Assembly (NCBI GenBank): GCA_028686145.1
Contig: JAQUCQ010000216.1
Coordinates: forward strand, 1 to 5,995
DNA length: 5,995 bases
DNA from: Desulfuromonadaceae bacterium
GTDB lineage: Bacteria; Desulfobacterota; Desulfuromonadia; Geobacterales; Pseudopelobacteraceae
Direction: 5' to 3'
Positions 5,720 to 5,995 of the stretch are shown piece after piece (the first letter of the stretch is position 1; every line of letters begins with the position of its first letter). The position numbers and the translations under genes were made by a program. A model generated the notes under the pieces. It saw nothing but the letters and a program-made list of their open reading frames with translations. It had not been told where the DNA came from and searched no databases.

Positions 5720-5995
5720 TTATGACAATACAGGGGGGTAACAATCACAGTGTACTTCGCTCTGAATACCGTTGCATGCCTGTCTTTCCAGCAGCAGGCG
5801 CCCTTCCAGGTCATCAATAAACTGCCGTGCTGAACGGCCGCTCCTGCGAGCAACGAGCCTGGCCCATTTCAGAGCTTTGTCACATAATTTTTCGTCCGAA
5901 AGGGGAAGATTTCTCGAAGCGGCATACGTACGTACTACAGCCAGATACTCGTCTTGGTCAAATTCGTAAAACCCGAGGGAAATGCCGAAGCGGTC
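5720..5995 (-). CDS. DUF815-family AAA-type ATPase, C-terminal end (cut by window edge)
   Basis: Only the last 91 residues are visible. They read DRFGISLGFYEFDQDEYLAVVRTY at the start, which matches the conserved C-terminal region of DUF815 P-loop ATPases ('DRFG...F.FDQD.YL.IV'). An ALKWARLVARRSGRSARQFIDDL segment (41-63) follows, also typical of the family's end. The Walker motifs are outside the window. The last 20 or so residues (from CNGIQSE, with HCDCYPP) do not match the family as I know it and look like a lineage-specific tail. The TAA stop at 5720-5722 is part of the TAAGGAG that serves as Shine-Dalgarno for the HDOD gene 11 bases downstream, which implies coupled translation. Function of the family is not well established. 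Confidence 0.82.
   Translation of the reverse strand, partial: DRFGISLGFYEFDQDEYLAVVRTYAASRNLPLSDEKLCDKALKWARLVARRSGRSARQFIDDLEGRLLLERQACNGIQSEVHCDCYPPVLS

Noticed and set aside
5925..5934. TACGTACGTA palindrome in the ATPase gene.
   Set aside because: A 10-bp alternating palindrome in coding sequence is likely chance, and nothing around it suggests a function.

Overview
The window looks like a bacterial chromosome segment of intermediate G+C, tightly packed, with short or overlapping gene junctions and good Shine-Dalgarno sequences. The gene types (a DUF815-type ATPase next to an HDOD protein, a small Cys-rich protein, dTDP-rhamnose and GDP-mannose genes, and a BirA-type operator before bioF) suggest a Gram-negative, possibly of the Desulfuromonas/Geobacter/Pelobacter kind. 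That placement is inferred from memory of gene content, not from a search. The lipoprotein signal peptide also fits a Gram-negative envelope.

The layout is described in minus-strand transcription order. At the right edge is the 3' end of a DUF815-family AAA-type ATPase gene (5720-5995). Eleven bases later comes an HDOD signalling protein (4863-5708) that keeps its HD residue pair. A 60-aa Cys-rich protein gene (4637-4819) lies on the plus strand, convergent with HDOD and divergent from the large cluster. After a 192-bp divergent intergenic region the main minus-strand cluster runs rfbB/rmlB (GTG start) -> rfbD/rmlD (ATGA overlap) -> a type II phosphomannose isomerase-like cupin -> a predicted lipoprotein -> a mannose-1-phosphate guanylyltransferase (manC). 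The last gene, bioF, is cut by the left edge and sits behind its own regulatory gap.

The cluster makes activated sugars for surface polysaccharide. RmlB and RmlD catalyse the second and fourth steps to dTDP-L-rhamnose; rmlA and rmlC are not in the window. The cupin and ManC correspond to the two halves of the bifunctional AlgA/ManC/XanB type enzyme leading to GDP-mannose. Here they are separate genes with a lipoprotein gene between them. bioF, a biotin synthesis gene, appears independently controlled: the 84-bp gap before it holds a 9+14+9 inverted repeat matching the BirA biotin-operator pattern at all but one specified position.

The points most worth a second look are the BirA-like operator, the split mannose enzyme with the embedded lipoprotein, a hairpin-forming tail on the cupin gene, and the small cysteine-rich protein. 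I see no RNA genes, CRISPR array, insertion sequence or clear rho-independent terminator. No obviously new multi-gene system is visible.
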